A stretch of DNA of 64,000 nucleotides, taken from Isoetes taiwanensis (Eukaryota > Streptophyta > Lycopodiopsida > Isoetales > Isoetaceae). Position 1 is the first letter of the stretch, and every line of letters starts with the position of its first letter. The notes beneath the pieces are model-generated. The model did not search any database, was not told the DNA's origin, and saw nothing but the letters and a program-made list of their open reading frames with translations. Position numbers and translations under genes: made by a program. The stretch is from positions 4,954,829-5,018,828 of the forward strand of contig JAJEKV010000041.1 in assembly GCA_021234155.1 (NCBI GenBank), written 5' to 3'. Shown here one piece after another: positions 32,065 to 42,975 of this stretch.

Positions 32065-35000
32065 TTATCGTGTTTCAAGCCCATCAATAAGCTTATGCAT
32101 TTCGACGGATTGAAGGTAGTCACATGCTGCAACGAAATTTGTAATGTGATACCTGAAAGAGATTGATCCCCATTTTACGTTTAAAACTTCAGATAGGAAA
32201 GATAAATACGAGACACACTTACCCTAATTCACCTTTATGACCATCCAGCTCTCTCATATGAACAAATTTGTCCAAGAGCAGAGCATTTGCTTGCAAATAT
32301 TGGACCTGCATCAAGACATTAGGAGACAATAAATTTGGTATCCTGGGAAAGATCCCTTCCTCAGCTTGCAATTTCTATCTCCTTCCTAGTGAAATCAAGG
32401 CCTTTGCTACATAGCTACCTGTTATGTCTATTCTTACTCTCGTGCTTGAAGTTAATGTAGACTTGTATTTTAGTTGGTTTTTGGGCATGTCAATATTTAA
32501 TCCTGAAAGTTTTGTGTAATCCTATAGGAGGGTATCTGCAGCTTGAGAAAGTTAAATAGGAGTACCTTTCCGCGCACCATTAAGAGCAGCATAAATGACA
32601 AGAGATCATCCGTACAAGGTTCATGACAATTGTTCCCACAGCCTGGATTAAGTATTAAGTTAACCAATTTATAAACAAAAACAGAAAGGATAACAAATAA
32701 AGAAACAAGAAGTAACCTTGTCCACTCAGTTTGGCTGATGATAGTATACATTGAAAAGTTTTTTGCAAGCACACTGCCTGGGAAAAACACCACACAAGTT
32801 AGAAAAGCATCATATACATATGAAGAGTACAAAATCATTCATTTGTACAGAAGATATATAATGTATCAAGCAACCTTTCAGCTTCATCAAACTTATTTCT
32901 TTACACACCTTCTCAAGTGGTGTAGCAAAATTATTTATCCTGCCAAATTGCTCGACAATTTCTTTTGATAAAATATTCCTATACTCCATGCGTACACCAA
33001 GCAGAGATGGATCAACCTGCAAAAGTTGGTAGACATAAGAACTATGAACTCTTATCCCAACCTGAAGCATAAAAGATGTTACACATAATCAAAATATTAT
33101 ATGCCTGTTGACAAGTTAGCAGCATTTTCATGTTTAGAATTACTTCTTGCTTTTCCTATTAATGGCCAATAACTTCAAGTGAGGCAAATTGCATTTCATT
33201 AGATGATTAGATAACTGATTTAAGATCACAGTTCAAATTTATGAAGTAGAAACCTTAGAAAAGGTCCTTTGGGGCTGAATTGTCAGTTGGGACTAGCATC
33301 AACTTGTCTGCTGCATGGATCATAAACAGCTTCATAGCAATTTCTGTTGTATGCTCCAAAAGTGCAGGGTACTATAATTGATAGACACAAGATGTGCACC
33401 ATAGAGCAGAAACAGCTGACATAAACTTTTAATGTTGAGGGCAGTATGTACTTACAGTTGTTCAATCTGGTATCATCTAAACATAGAATAAAGATGTGGG
33501 GATAGGGCTTGCAACAAGCGAATCAATTAAAATTAAAATTTTGTATATAGACCATGTGTCAGAGCTCAATAAGCCCCATTGTGCCATAATCTGAGTACTA
33601 GAAGGGAAGGTTTATCTAAAATTACAACCCAATCTGAAGCTTTAAAGAAACTTACACTCAAGCAGTCATGTTAATATTTAATTGTATGAACCTTTGATCA
33701 GTTGAGTGAGAGCCCTTCCACTCTGTTTTGGAACAAGAAGACCTACAAGGACTTTAAGTCCTTTGCCACGCCAGCCTTCTGTACAGTAAGGCTAACATTC
33801 TAATGCGAGCCAATATCTTTTGGAAACAGAGATTATGTCACCGGATCTAGCTTGCATAGACTGGAGATCTGGGGATAGGACTTACAAGAAACCTATCAAT
33901 TAAAATAAATCTCGTGTATAGAGCCATGCATCAAGTGTCAATGCTCAATAAGCCTCCCGTACCATAATCTGGGCACTAAAACCCAATCTGAAGATTTGAA
34001 GAAACTTACAGTTAAGGAAGTTCTGTTAAAATTTAATCATGCGTGTGGGTCTAACTAGTATCATGCTAATGCAAGCCAGTATCTTCTGGAAACAGAGATT
34101 ATCTCACCATATCCAGCTTGCATAGCCTTTTCTCGAGGCTTTTATCTTTGGCATGAGAAACTTGTTTGCATGCCCCCATTATGTTATCATATACTGCGGA
34201 AAGAACCCAGACTTCGCAGGCATTCCAGAGCTGCCAAGAAATAGATATTGTATACCGAATTGTGAATGGGACAAATATACCTCGTTCATGTGAATAGACA
34301 ATGCCAGTTAAAAGGCTGTAGTCGGATATTTACCTGCTCCAAGCTTTCTTCATGCACTTTACACGATTCCAACATTGAATTGCTCACTAAAAGTTGAGTC
34401 ACTAGTGCCTTGATAATTCTTCGTATAGCTCTCCTCCGTGAATCCAGTTCCACCTGTCCAAAGAAGGCATTGGAACTCTCAAATCATTATTGCTACTAAC
34501 AGTAGTATGAAAAACTCTGTTGATGGTACTTTAACAGAGATCTATTAAAGGATGTTCCTTAAGTTTGAAACTAGACATCTGGTGAAAACTTAAAGGTACT
34601 AACGCCACATTACCTCATCCACCATAGATGAGACGCCTTTATGGTAAGACACCTTGAAACGATCAATCATACATGCAGAACGCACTAGTGCTTGGTGATT
34701 GAGATGGCTTGACATCAAAAAATCAGTGCAGCCCTTGAGGCTATCAAGATCTGGCCATAAAGGACCTACATATTTCTTCATCGAGCCTTCCAATGGCTTG
34801 TTATTTCTCTTTGCATCCTTGAAGCTGAGTGATGAGCGAAGTGACTTTGGAAAACTAAGGCTTGCCCTAAGAAGCCGCCCAAAACGTTTCTCCTTATCTG
34901 AATTTGAGAGCATTGCCAAGCTTTGCCTTGAAGACCCCAAAACAGCGGCACTTCCAATGTGATCTTTCCATGTCCTTGCTTCTTGCTGTTGAAATCAGCA

Positions 35001-35648
35001 AACACGAATCAGAAAGCCGGTATGTATGTGTCAGAGGGATCCGCTATATTTAATTTTATACGTTCTAATGCTGCGAAACTGATGAGTTCGGCCAATGCCC
35101 AGTTATCCACATTCTACAAGTATCAGCCCCATGTCAAGGTTTAAGTGATTAAAGGAGAAATAACCTGATTTGCCACCATTACATACACCTCGTTTCCTTC
35201 AGGAAGCCCAACGGCCAATATTGTACCACCCATCATCGGTAAATCATCATGTATAGATTGTGCAGCCGAAGATCTCCATAAATGAAATTTAAACGGTGCA
35301 GACCTCGACAAAAAGGAACCCCTCCGTAACAGTCTTGTATCATCATAGCCAGTCCCTCGTAACAAAAATGTTCTCTATAGCCATTGCATTTCCTCAGAAG
35401 ATATGCAAGCAGATTGAAGAGGAACAGGTTGTGTTCAATTACCTTTAGTTTCTTCCTTTGATCAGATTCGTAAACTTGCATTTTCCCAGAACTGAGGACA
35501 ATGAAACGCTCCTTCCAGTCTTTGTGGCTCCATATGTAAGCCCAACCGGAGTGCTGTTCACTGGATCCTTCAGGCATTTGGGTTCGACTTATCTTACTAG
35601 ACCATAGTCGAAGATCATTTTCGAAATGATTAACTATTGAATCGCCCT
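32065..35648 (-). CDS. PH and VPS9 domain protein, probable Rab5-type guanine nucleotide exchange factor
   Basis: Spliced minus-strand gene. Exons I can join in phase: 35577-35443 (from ATG), 35374-35165, 34985-34614, 34453-34334, 34230-34108, 33016-32909, 32777-32717, 32642-32566, 32305-32223, 32152-32065 (TAA). All have GT-AG borders. They give 458 residues. A PH domain lies at about 10-125 (GWAYIWSHKDWKERFIVLSS to EARTWKDHI, with the C-terminal helix Trp). A helical middle follows, then a VPS9 domain at about 320-450: FATPLEKAVCLQKTFQCIL across a junction, CTDDLLSFMLLLMVRGK (conserved Asp), VQYLQANALLLDKF, and GELGYHITNFVAACDYL, whose Tyr and Thr match the catalytic Tyr-x-x-Thr. VPS9 proteins load GTP on Rab5-type GTPases in endosome traffic; the PH domain would bind membrane. 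The first exon stays open upstream to a TTTAG acceptor at 35649, so earlier exons may lie further 5'. Plant VPS9a lacks a PH domain. Confidence 0.85.
33480..34150. repeat. Tandem duplication inside an intron, including part of exon 5
   Basis: The stretch from about 33495 to 33850 recurs at about 33865-34130: GGGGATAGGGCTTGCAACAA versus GGGGATAGGACTTACAAGAA, then AATAAGCC, CCATAATCTG and AACCCAATCTGAAG in the same order. The copy ends in a decayed version of the 3' end of exon 5 (CTAGCTTGCATAG versus CCAGCTTGCATAG). Confidence 0.75.
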
Positions 35649-35760
35649 AAACTTCTGCAGCATAAATGGCTGCAACGGTCGGAAATGTCATTTTTTGAAC
35701 ACATTATAATACGTTCCAGTCCCAAATAGGTGATGTTGCAATGGTTAGGGTATCAGGCCA
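35649..35760. other. Probable intron or 5' flank of the PH-VPS9 gene
   Basis: Ends in a TTTAG acceptor on the minus strand. No further exon could be identified before the LINE remnant begins. Confidence 0.4.
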
Positions 35761-36670
35761 AGATATATGAAGAATAAAATAGAATTGAACTGAATTGAGG
35801 AATAGAAAGGGTTAAACCTCTCCTCTAGGATGGTTATGCCCAATAACCCACAAGGCCGATGAAGAATAGAATAGAAGAGTTTTTAGCGTCCACGGAGACC
35901 CAGCGCCCTATGGGACCCAATACAAAGAGTGTGGCAGAGTTATTACTGTCCGGATTAAAAAACCCCACCCGAAGGTTTTTGGGGGAAAAATGGTGGCAGC
36001 AATAAGAATGATGTGAAATGTACACGTACAAAATATACGAAACACATTACCACGCATCATGAGATGCATGTCAGGTGAGTGCTGTTGGACATAGCTGATC
36101 CCGCATGTCCATGACCTCTTGGAGGTACGATGCCAGTCGTACTGAAGCCATGCCCAATATCATATATAGGAGTTGGCCGGGCTAATCAGGATAACATGTC
36201 TGGATTTGATCATACACTGGGCAGCTATGAAGGGTGTGGTATTCATCCTCAATGGCTCCTGCTTGGCAACGTTGACAAAGCATGTCCTAGCGTGGCTCCC
36301 TAGTCAATTCGGAGAGGGTGTGCCCCTGTGCGGATCGAGGCAATGAATCTGCGCTTTTTCATAGGAAGATGGGTGCGCAAGTAACGTTGCGGGCCCTGTT
36401 CCAATGTGGGGTTGATGTGGTGTCGATAATATGATGGGTTGACCTGTTCAAAGGCGTCGGCATTCCAGAGCTTGCTGATGAAGCAGGCGTCAAGATATTG
36501 CCTCAAGCTATGGCGATCCGTGCACCTGTGCTCCTGAACATTCCATTTGGCCAGCCACTGAGCTCTCTTGTCTTTCCAGCAGGCCTTCAAGTGTTGTAGC
36601 CCCCTTGCCACTGTGCAAACCAGGGGAAGGAGATGAGAATCATCCATACTGACCACTTTCTGAAATTAGA
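35760..36670 (-). pseudogene. LINE 3' remnant with zf-RVT end and T-rich tail
   Basis: The frame 36300-36656 (minus) reads LLPLVCTVARGLQHLKACWK, then MKKRRFIASIRTGAHPLRID, and continues after a stop with LCQRCQAGAIEDEYHTLHSC near 36230-36290, a CCHC LINE C-terminus. Text after it (GMASVRLASYLQEVMDMRDQ) fades out near 36090. The end at 35760-35880 is rich in TTCTATT words, like the (ATTCT)n tail of the LINE at 51.8 kb. Only the 3' part is present, as usual for truncated LINE insertions. Confidence 0.65.
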
Positions 36671-36673
36671 CGA

Positions 36674-38379
36674 TGTGGCGGTCAAGACCTGTCTTCTGAA
36701 GAGGCAAGAAGCCAGTCTCCTTTGCCACTCGCTATCTCTCTCTCTAGCGTCTGCCACCACCCTCTCTCTATAGGGTTTGCCCTCTCTCCCTCTCTCTAGG
36801 GTTTGGCCCCAAGCTCCCAGATTGTTGTGCTTATGATATTTTCGAGTCCACAAATTGGATTTTAAGCCTCCAAAATGCCATAAGAGCAACACTTCTCTCT
36901 TGCCCTTTCTCTCCCAGGGACGTACCCAATTGAGCCACGTGACATGACATGGCAACCCTAATCTATAAATGGCCAAACCCTAACCATAGGCCATTTTCCA
37001 GCTCCAACAGTCTTGGAACCTTGTTCGCGCTCGAAACTCCATTTCGAAAACCGTCTGCTGTGGCATAGCATAGCACAGCAGCTCCCAGAGCATGCGCGCA
37101 TCAGAAGAAGTGGGATCTACTTCGAACCCCTTGAAGGCCATGGAGACGTTGGGACTGGGAGCAGGGGGGAGTTCCTCAGGAGTAGGTATTTGGAGTAGAG
37201 TCCTTTGTAGATCATTTGGAAGTTAGGATTCCATATGAGTTAACATTTCGTACCTCTAGTAGAGCCATTCTAGAACCTTCAACCTAAATCTTGAACCCTA
37301 GTCAATGAACTCTAACTATAAGTTTAGATGCATGTGATTGCGATTAGATGTTATTCTCATTATTTATCATGTTATGTGGATATATGATGTTAGTTGATCA
37401 TGTTTGCTCCTCTTGTATTGGGAATGGGGGTAGAGACATATCGTCCATTATTTAAATGATGCTTCTAGTTTAGACCCTTTAGTTCCTATTAGATGCGGCT
37501 TGTGCATAGGAGCCCACCTGGCTACAGAGGCTATGGAGTGGCTAAACACCACATAACGGGGTTAGTGGCAAAGTGGAGGGAGGCCCCTACTGAGCATGGC
37601 TACTGGGGACCCGTAGCGGGCTAGACCTATAGTCAGTCACTTCGTGAGGGCCGGGTATGGGTTCGACACTTCCTGAGTCAATGGTGTCGCCTTGACTCTC
37701 AAGAGTTGCAGGTGTCGGCCTAGCTCTTGTTTTTGGGAGTTCAGTTGGGTACGGACGTGTGTCGCCACGATCCTCTAGCCGACCATGGAGCCACTATTCC
37801 TCGGGAAGGGAAGATGCAACCCTTCCTACCTCCTCGGACCGGGGAGATGCAACCCAGAGTAGTTTCAATGGGTGATACCATAAGATTACGTCTCCAGCAG
37901 GTTATAGACACGCATAGCCTGATTTAGCCCATCCGTAAAGTAGGCACAGGAGGGGCAGATAAAGTGGTCAACCCTAGCCATTGTCTATAGCCAGCCCTAT
38001 CATTGTTATATCTCGGTCTGCGTTATCTTGAGGCCGAGTCGTCAATCTACTTTCCCTTCTACGAGTCTGAGCCTGGGTAGGAGCTCATACATTCGATGGT
38101 ATGTTTTTATCTTTGATGTATCTATGGTTGTATGGATGTGCTACCCTTCATGGTAACTGTTTATGCTATATTGTTGCCAGTGTTGACGTTGTAGTATGCT
38201 TACGCTGTTATAGGAATCCATAGGGGACGGGTGCACAAGATACCTCCGTGTTTCGCGACCCACGTCCTGGCCATCCTAGGCACGGGGTAGACAGAGGCCC
38301 CATGTAGCAATTGTTGTTGGATAGGGGATTTTCCATGGAGTATACAGTGGGGCATCGTATACTTTCAGGGAGCGTCACA
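36674..38379 (+). repeat. 5' LTR of copy C
   Basis: The 3' edge is clear: GCGTCACA at 38372-38379 followed by a tRNA-iMet primer site. GTATAC occurs twice just before it, as in copy A. Inside, GGCCATGGAGACG, CCTCAGGAGTAGGTATTTGG and the later GGTAGAGACA and GGGTTCGACA words follow the order of the copy A LTR. A TATAAAT box lies near 36963. The start is less certain: TGTGGCG at 36674 would suit the TGTGACG terminus and lies where the LINE remnant stops. No matching 3' LTR is visible in the window. Confidence 0.75.
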
Positions 38380-38392
38380 ATGGTATTAGAGC
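38380..38392 (+). promoter_or_regulatory. Primer binding site of copy C (initiator-Met tRNA)
   Basis: ATGGTATTAGAGC directly after the LTR differs by one base from the copy A primer site and is followed by the same AATGTTCTTGG. Confidence 0.9.
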
Positions 38393-38931
38393 AATGTTCT
38401 TGGTTGACCAAGAGCTAGCATTGGCCATAACCATGACTAAGTAAATTAACCGGCCTAATAGAGTGTGGAATGAGAATTCCAAAATTGAACCTCGGAAGTG
38501 GGAGAACAAAATTTTTTCCAAGTAGTAGGGTGATAGAGTTAGGTTAAATTATAGATTCAGGGAAAAAGAATGAGTCAAATGAACATCCTAATAAAATTGT
38601 AGTGGAAATTATATATGACCATCAAATTTCACGCAAAATGGATCGAAGAATCATCCCATTCCGGGACCCGGGCAAAAAATGGTGCAAATTCATAATTAAA
38701 ACCCAAACCATTAGAAAAAAAATTGGAAATTCAAAACATATACAGTAATAATAAAAAGGAGTAACCATTAATAAGGGTGGGTAATTAATAGGAATAATAA
38801 TGGCAAAGGAATATTCTGTAGCATGGAGAGTATATTTCCCTTTTTAAACACCATTTTAGCCTCTCTTCCCTAATTTTGCCCTAAACCCTCCCTCTCTTGA
38901 CCTTCAACTTTAGTTTCCCTAACCGTAAAGT
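38393..38931 (+). other. Copy C 5' leader
   Basis: AT-rich spacer between primer site and ORF1, with short inverted words such as GGAATGAGAATTCC but no hairpins like those of copy A. Confidence 0.6.
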
Positions 38932-40179
38932 ATGGCATGCACCAAGTGCACTACGAGGAAAGTTAGGAGCCCCGAAAGAGGCCCAGCATGGCGAAGTTAG
39001 CTGTCGGCAGTAGCAAGAAGATTCCCGAGCATTTGAGGCCGAGGCAGGGCAAGGGAGACGAACCCAATACGTCAGACTCTACGGATAAGACATATCTCAC
39101 CACAGACGAATGAGTCCCAACCAGATCGTCCGAGGAGTCTCAGCATACGGATGAGACAGTCGGCTGGAGCACGCTCTCAGAAAGTCAGGGGAGGCCCCAA
39201 CAGCAGCAAGAGCGACAAGGAAAGCAGCATCAGCAAGAAGACCAGCAGCAGCTGCAGATGGGGATATCAAAGAAGAGTAAGGATAAGGTAAGAGAATGGC
39301 TGGAGGAAAGGGAGGAGAGAGAAAGAAGGGAGAGGCAAAGGGAGAGAAGAACGAAGTGGCAGGAGGACAGACCGAGGGGTGCCTTACGGATCGAGGAGAT
39401 CGCCAAACATCACCTGACGGGGAGGAGAAGCTTCAAACCCTGATGCGAGACCATCTTACCCAAAGTGGCCGAAGCCACAAAAGGTAACAAAGAAGCAGAA
39501 GGTGGGAGAGAGACCTTTCAAGCTCAAGCACGACCTTGAGTTTGAAAGGAAGAAGGCAGCCTTTAAGGTCTATTTTCAGAGGTGGACGCACTACAACAAC
39601 TGCTATCGTAAGCAGAACATCCAAGAGTTCGTGAAGGGTGGCAGACCGAAGAATCAGTCAAAGCCACCTCCACCTCAGCCAGTAGCACCGAAGAGGGTCC
39701 ACCACGGGCCCAACTCCAGGCATGCCAGAGTTATTCGAGAGGTTAGACACCTCCAGCAGTGCACTAATCTCTTGATTCAGAGGCGCCATTCGAGCGGCTC
39801 CTCTGAGAAATTATGTAGGAATTCAGAACCGACTATCGAGTGACACCCCCAACGGTCTGATCGCAGCAGAAGGCAGAGCTAGTCCAGGTCTTTGAAGAGG
39901 GCAACTTGTGCACAATTCACGCCATGACAGTGACAGTAATGCCCAAGGATCTGAATTTAGCTCATAGAATTGGAAAAGATAAACACTCTACAACTTCGAT
40001 TTCGCCCCAAGGCATCTGAGAGACGCAACCTTGACAGTAGTAGCGGCTACGACACCTCCGCTTCCACCTCCCAGATGGCTCGAGCACTACAAGTTGGGTC
40101 GTCACGCAACATCGGCAAGGGTCTTCGGCTCAAAGATGCCAATAACTCCTTCAAGTCCCAGAAAAGTTCTCGGGATTGA
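38932..40179 (+). pseudogene. Copy C ORF1: decayed H3 tail, linker and H3 core, joined to the ORF2 end
   Basis: The ATG at 38932 gives MACTKCTTRKVRSP, the H3 tail with K4, R8 and K9 kept but R2, Q5 and A7 changed. After a shift the frame reads KLAVGSSKKIPEHLRPRQGK, a Gln-rich stretch, and a charged coil (DKVREWLEEREERERRERQR, about 39280-39350). A second shift leads to YNNCYRKQNIQEFVKGGRPK and PKRVHHGPNSRHAR. The H3 core at 39718-39980 follows: [56 protein letters not shown], with several stops. Right after it comes the tail of ORF2 ([34 protein letters not shown]), so the rest of ORF2 is deleted. Linker and core are closest to copy B. Confidence 0.88.
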
Positions 40180-40218
40180 ACCTTTTCCTTGTTATGTATT
40201 AATATGTACAAGAAATTT

Positions 40219-40243
40219 ATCGCGGCGGCCTTGCCGCCGCGAA
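40219..40243. repeat. GC-rich hairpin near the end of the 1.46-kb insertion
   Basis: ATCGCGGCGGC, CTT, GCCGCCGCGA: arms of 10 bases with a 3-base loop, 11-12 bp from the insertion edge. Strikingly GC-rich compared with its AT-rich surroundings. Confidence 0.85.
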
Positions 40244-40255
40244 CATTTCTCTTTT

Positions 40256-40760
40256 TCAAAACTGTGCAGTTGGACCCCAGTTAACGTCCAACATTCTCTT
40301 CTGCAATGGCCAAGTGATTCTAGAAGAATGAGATTTTTGCGAATAATATAAATTACGAAATAAATCCAAAAGGAACTCCAATACATCATCTCTCGACACA
40401 AAGGCTGGTGAGTTACCAAAAGCGCTCATCCACCATCCATAAAAATCATCTAGATTTAGCTCAATAATGTAGTCTTTTTTCATCTGTGCCATCTCTGCAA
40501 ATCAAAATATAATTGCAAATCAACTCAAACGTTCGCTACAATTTCACACAACGATAGAATCCACATACGCATTACGCCAAGATTAAGGATGAAAGAAAAA
40601 TGCTAGAGTTTCATATTAAACAATCCAAGCTTTAGCAATGTAACAAAATGGGAGAATATTTACCTTGCATGCAATTAGTGAAGCAGAAGAGAAGCGCTCA
40701 TAATAGCTCTTCAAGTGCTCTCAATGCGTCGAGACAATAAGAAGGCCTTCTATTTATAAG
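40256..40760 (-). CDS. Candidate spliced small gene inside the 1.46-kb insertion, unknown
   Basis: Minus strand. A TATAAATA box at about 40750 is followed by a leader with GCATGCAAG and a GTAAAT donor near 40665. An acceptor TTTGCAG sits near 40495, directly before GAGATGGCACAG. The ATG at 40492 starts a 78-residue protein: MAQMKKDYIIELNLDDFYGW, WMSAFGNSPAFVSRDDVLEF, LLDLFRNLYYSQKSHSSRIT, ending at 40256. A TATA box, leader, intron and ATG in the right order make it look like a transcribed unit rather than a chance ORF. I do not recognise the product. It could be a captured host gene fragment. Confidence 0.45.
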
Positions 40761-40929
40761 ATGGAGTTCTGTTGGATGATCGACACACATGACTAATCTA
40801 GAGCTATATTTATGCCAAGTGCCTATATCACAACTCGCATGTAATCATTAATATCATTCGATATATATTTCATATCCATAATTATCCTAAAATGGATATC
40901 ATTAAGATTCTATATATATTGGAATTGAT

Positions 40930-41300
40930 ATCTTCTAACAAATTTGCCAATGGCCGCAATAAATGCAAAGTGCACACATGTCGTGCTTTGATAATTTGCA
41001 ATAAATGCAAAGCGTATTAATGGCCGCAATAAATGCAAAGCATATTAATGGCCGCAATAAATGCAAAGGGTATTAATAGCCGCAATAAATGCAAAGTGCA
41101 CACATGTCGTGCTTTGATAATTCGCAATAAATGCAAAGCGTATTAATGGCCGCAATAAATGAAAAAGGTATTAATGGCCACAATAAATGCAAAGTTCACA
41201 CATGTCATGCTTTGATAATTCGCAATAAATTCAAAGCGTATTAATGGCCACAATAAATGCAAAGTGTATTAATGGCCGCAATAAATGCAAAGTGCACAAA
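40930..41300. repeat. Minisatellite, about 28-bp units
   Basis: Repeats of TATTAATGGCCGCAATAAAT and GCAAAG, some separated by a longer unit with GTGCACACATGTCGTGCTTT. At least nine units with small changes. Confidence 0.9.
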
Positions 41301-41302
41301 TC

Positions 41303-41640
41303 TGCCATAAATGCGATGGATGAATGCAACGTGTCATTCTATGATAATGCTCACATCTTCCTCCACCATAAATGCTCATAAATGCCTCAAATCTGAAATT
41401 AATGCCATAAATGCCTCAATGCAACGTGTCATGCTCTCCTAATTTTTAAGGAAGAAATTACGTGCGAACACAAAAATGTAATGCGATGAATGCGACGTGT
41501 CATTCTATGGTAATACTCATATCTTCCTCCGCCATAAATGCTCATAAATGCCTCAAATCTGAAATTAATGCCATAAATGCCTCAATGCAACGTGTCATGC
41601 TCTCATAATTTGTAAGGAAGATATTAGAGGCGAGCAGAAA
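41303..41640. repeat. Two tandem copies of a roughly 150-bp unit
   Basis: From GCGATGGATGAATGCAACGT through the CATCTTCCTCC, CATAAATGCTCATAAATGCC and CAACGTGTCATGCTCTC words to AAGGAAGA, then repeated with few changes. Confidence 0.85.
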
Positions 41641-41668
41641 AATGTATCTGCCTTATAATAGGAAGGAT

Positions 41669-41737
41669 TATGTTTTTTTAACTTCATATGTACCACTATT
41701 ATCATAATATTTCAAGTTTCAAATTTGTATGTTCATG
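41669..41737 (+). other. Copy C continues to the next insertion
   Basis: TATGTTTTTTTAACTTCATA onward matches the minus strand of 23080-23130 in copy B up to GTTCATG, where the gag-only LTR element starts. The remainder of copy C (gag, pol, 3' LTR) is not found beyond that element. Confidence 0.8.
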
Positions 41738-42908
41738 TCTTTTCTGCTGATTCAACGGCCTAATCATGGTCTAAGGGTCCCGAAATGCCTTGATCCATGC
41801 CAAGAAACAGACCCATGCACTAAAAACAAACAAAAGCCACGTATTTTACCAAGAATCAACCAAAAAAGGGGATTAGAAAAAGGGGCTTTTGCTATCAGAG
41901 AATTTAGGGGGGGGGGAAGCTTGGAGCATGAAAAACATGTTGATTTGGCTCTGACAGAAGGATTGAGGACTCTTACTTGAAGAATAGCTTCCATATTTCA
42001 GTTTTTTGACATGCCTTGAGCAAAAAAATCCAAATTCTTGATGTATTTTCATATTTCCTTTGAGATTCTGATATAACACTACCCTTGGCATTGTTATGAA
42101 GTTCAAATAGATGCTATTCAAGTTGTTTCATGCAAATTTTCTGATTTTTGAGCAAAATCCCTGATATGTGCACTGAAATTTCACTGTCCCAAGTCTGCAA
42201 GTTTAGCCATGCCCCATATGCAAACTATATCTTCAACAACTCTGACATTAATTTCCATGACTCTCTGGCTATTCAACTTTCATTCAAAACAGATTTCATC
42301 ATTTTATCACTCATAAATCCATAGTTATGGCTTTGCAAAGTTGGCTGTTCTAGAACTGTAAAAATTTCTGAGACAAGTCATTGAAATTTCCTCTTCCAAG
42401 TTTGCCTTTTCAAAAATCCATAGATTTCCAACTGCTCATCCAAAAATTCTGAAACTTTGTCACCTGCATGCCTTCCTATCCATCTTACTCCACTCCAAGT
42501 TTCATGATTTTAGGATTTTTGCATCTCAAGTTACAGATTCCAAAAGTTGGCTGTTCCAAAAGTTTCAAAATTTCTGAGACACTCATTGAAAATTGTCTGT
42601 TTCAAGTCTGCTTGTTCAAAAATCCATAGTAAGCACAGGAAGCATCCAAAAATCCTGAAATTAAATACCAAGCATCCTCTACTACTGTTTTCTCACCATT
42701 CCAAGTTTGAATAAGTTTCAGTGCACGGATTCCAAGATATGGATATGCAAACTTGGCACTTCCAAAACTGTCAAAATTTCAGGGACAGTTGAACTTTTGC
42801 AATTTGCTCCATTCTAATCCATAATTTGCTTTGAGGATTGATCATCCTAAGTGATCTGGAGGTTCTAAACCACTGAGGTTGAAGGTTTTGCCAGAAACAC
42901 CTTCAACA
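41738..42908 (+). repeat. Left LTR of element D
   Basis: Matches 46629-47791. Contains many related words of the type TTCCAAGTTT...CAAAAATCCATAG, so part of the LTR is an old internal tandem array. Confidence 0.85.
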
Positions 42909-42975
42909 TTTTGGAGGTTCTACCGAGATCCTTTCCCGGTAGACATTCTCGTGGCTATTGAGCAATTAAGCATGC

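Larger units (their letters stand above)
40208..41668 (-). mobile_element. 1.46-kb insertion of unknown class in copy C
   Basis: Copy B keeps the uninterrupted site (minus strand of about 23095-23175), so the borders can be read directly. Copy C follows copy B up to TATGT (40203-40207) and again from TATGT (41669-41673). Between lie 1461 bp absent from copy B, giving an apparent 5-bp duplication TATGT. The insertion holds a promoter-like box, a candidate spliced ORF, minisatellites and, close to one end, a perfect GC-rich hairpin. There are no long terminal repeats. A hairpin near one end suggests a Helitron-like element, and the other end begins TCCTTCC on the minus strand, but a 5-bp duplication and CTTG instead of CTRR do not fit. 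Confidence 0.7.

Noticed and set aside
40930-41640. CRISPR-like array
   Set aside because: The repeats are contiguous, variable units without distinct spacers, in a plant genome; a minisatellite explains them.
40208-41668. Helitron
   Set aside because: There is a hairpin near one end, but the insertion shows a 5-bp duplication and the end next to the hairpin is CTTGT rather than CTRR; left unclassified.
42909-42935. Primer binding site of element D (TGGAGGTTCTACCGAG)
   Set aside because: It matches no tRNA 3' end that I recognise, and GGAGGTTCTA also occurs inside the LTR.
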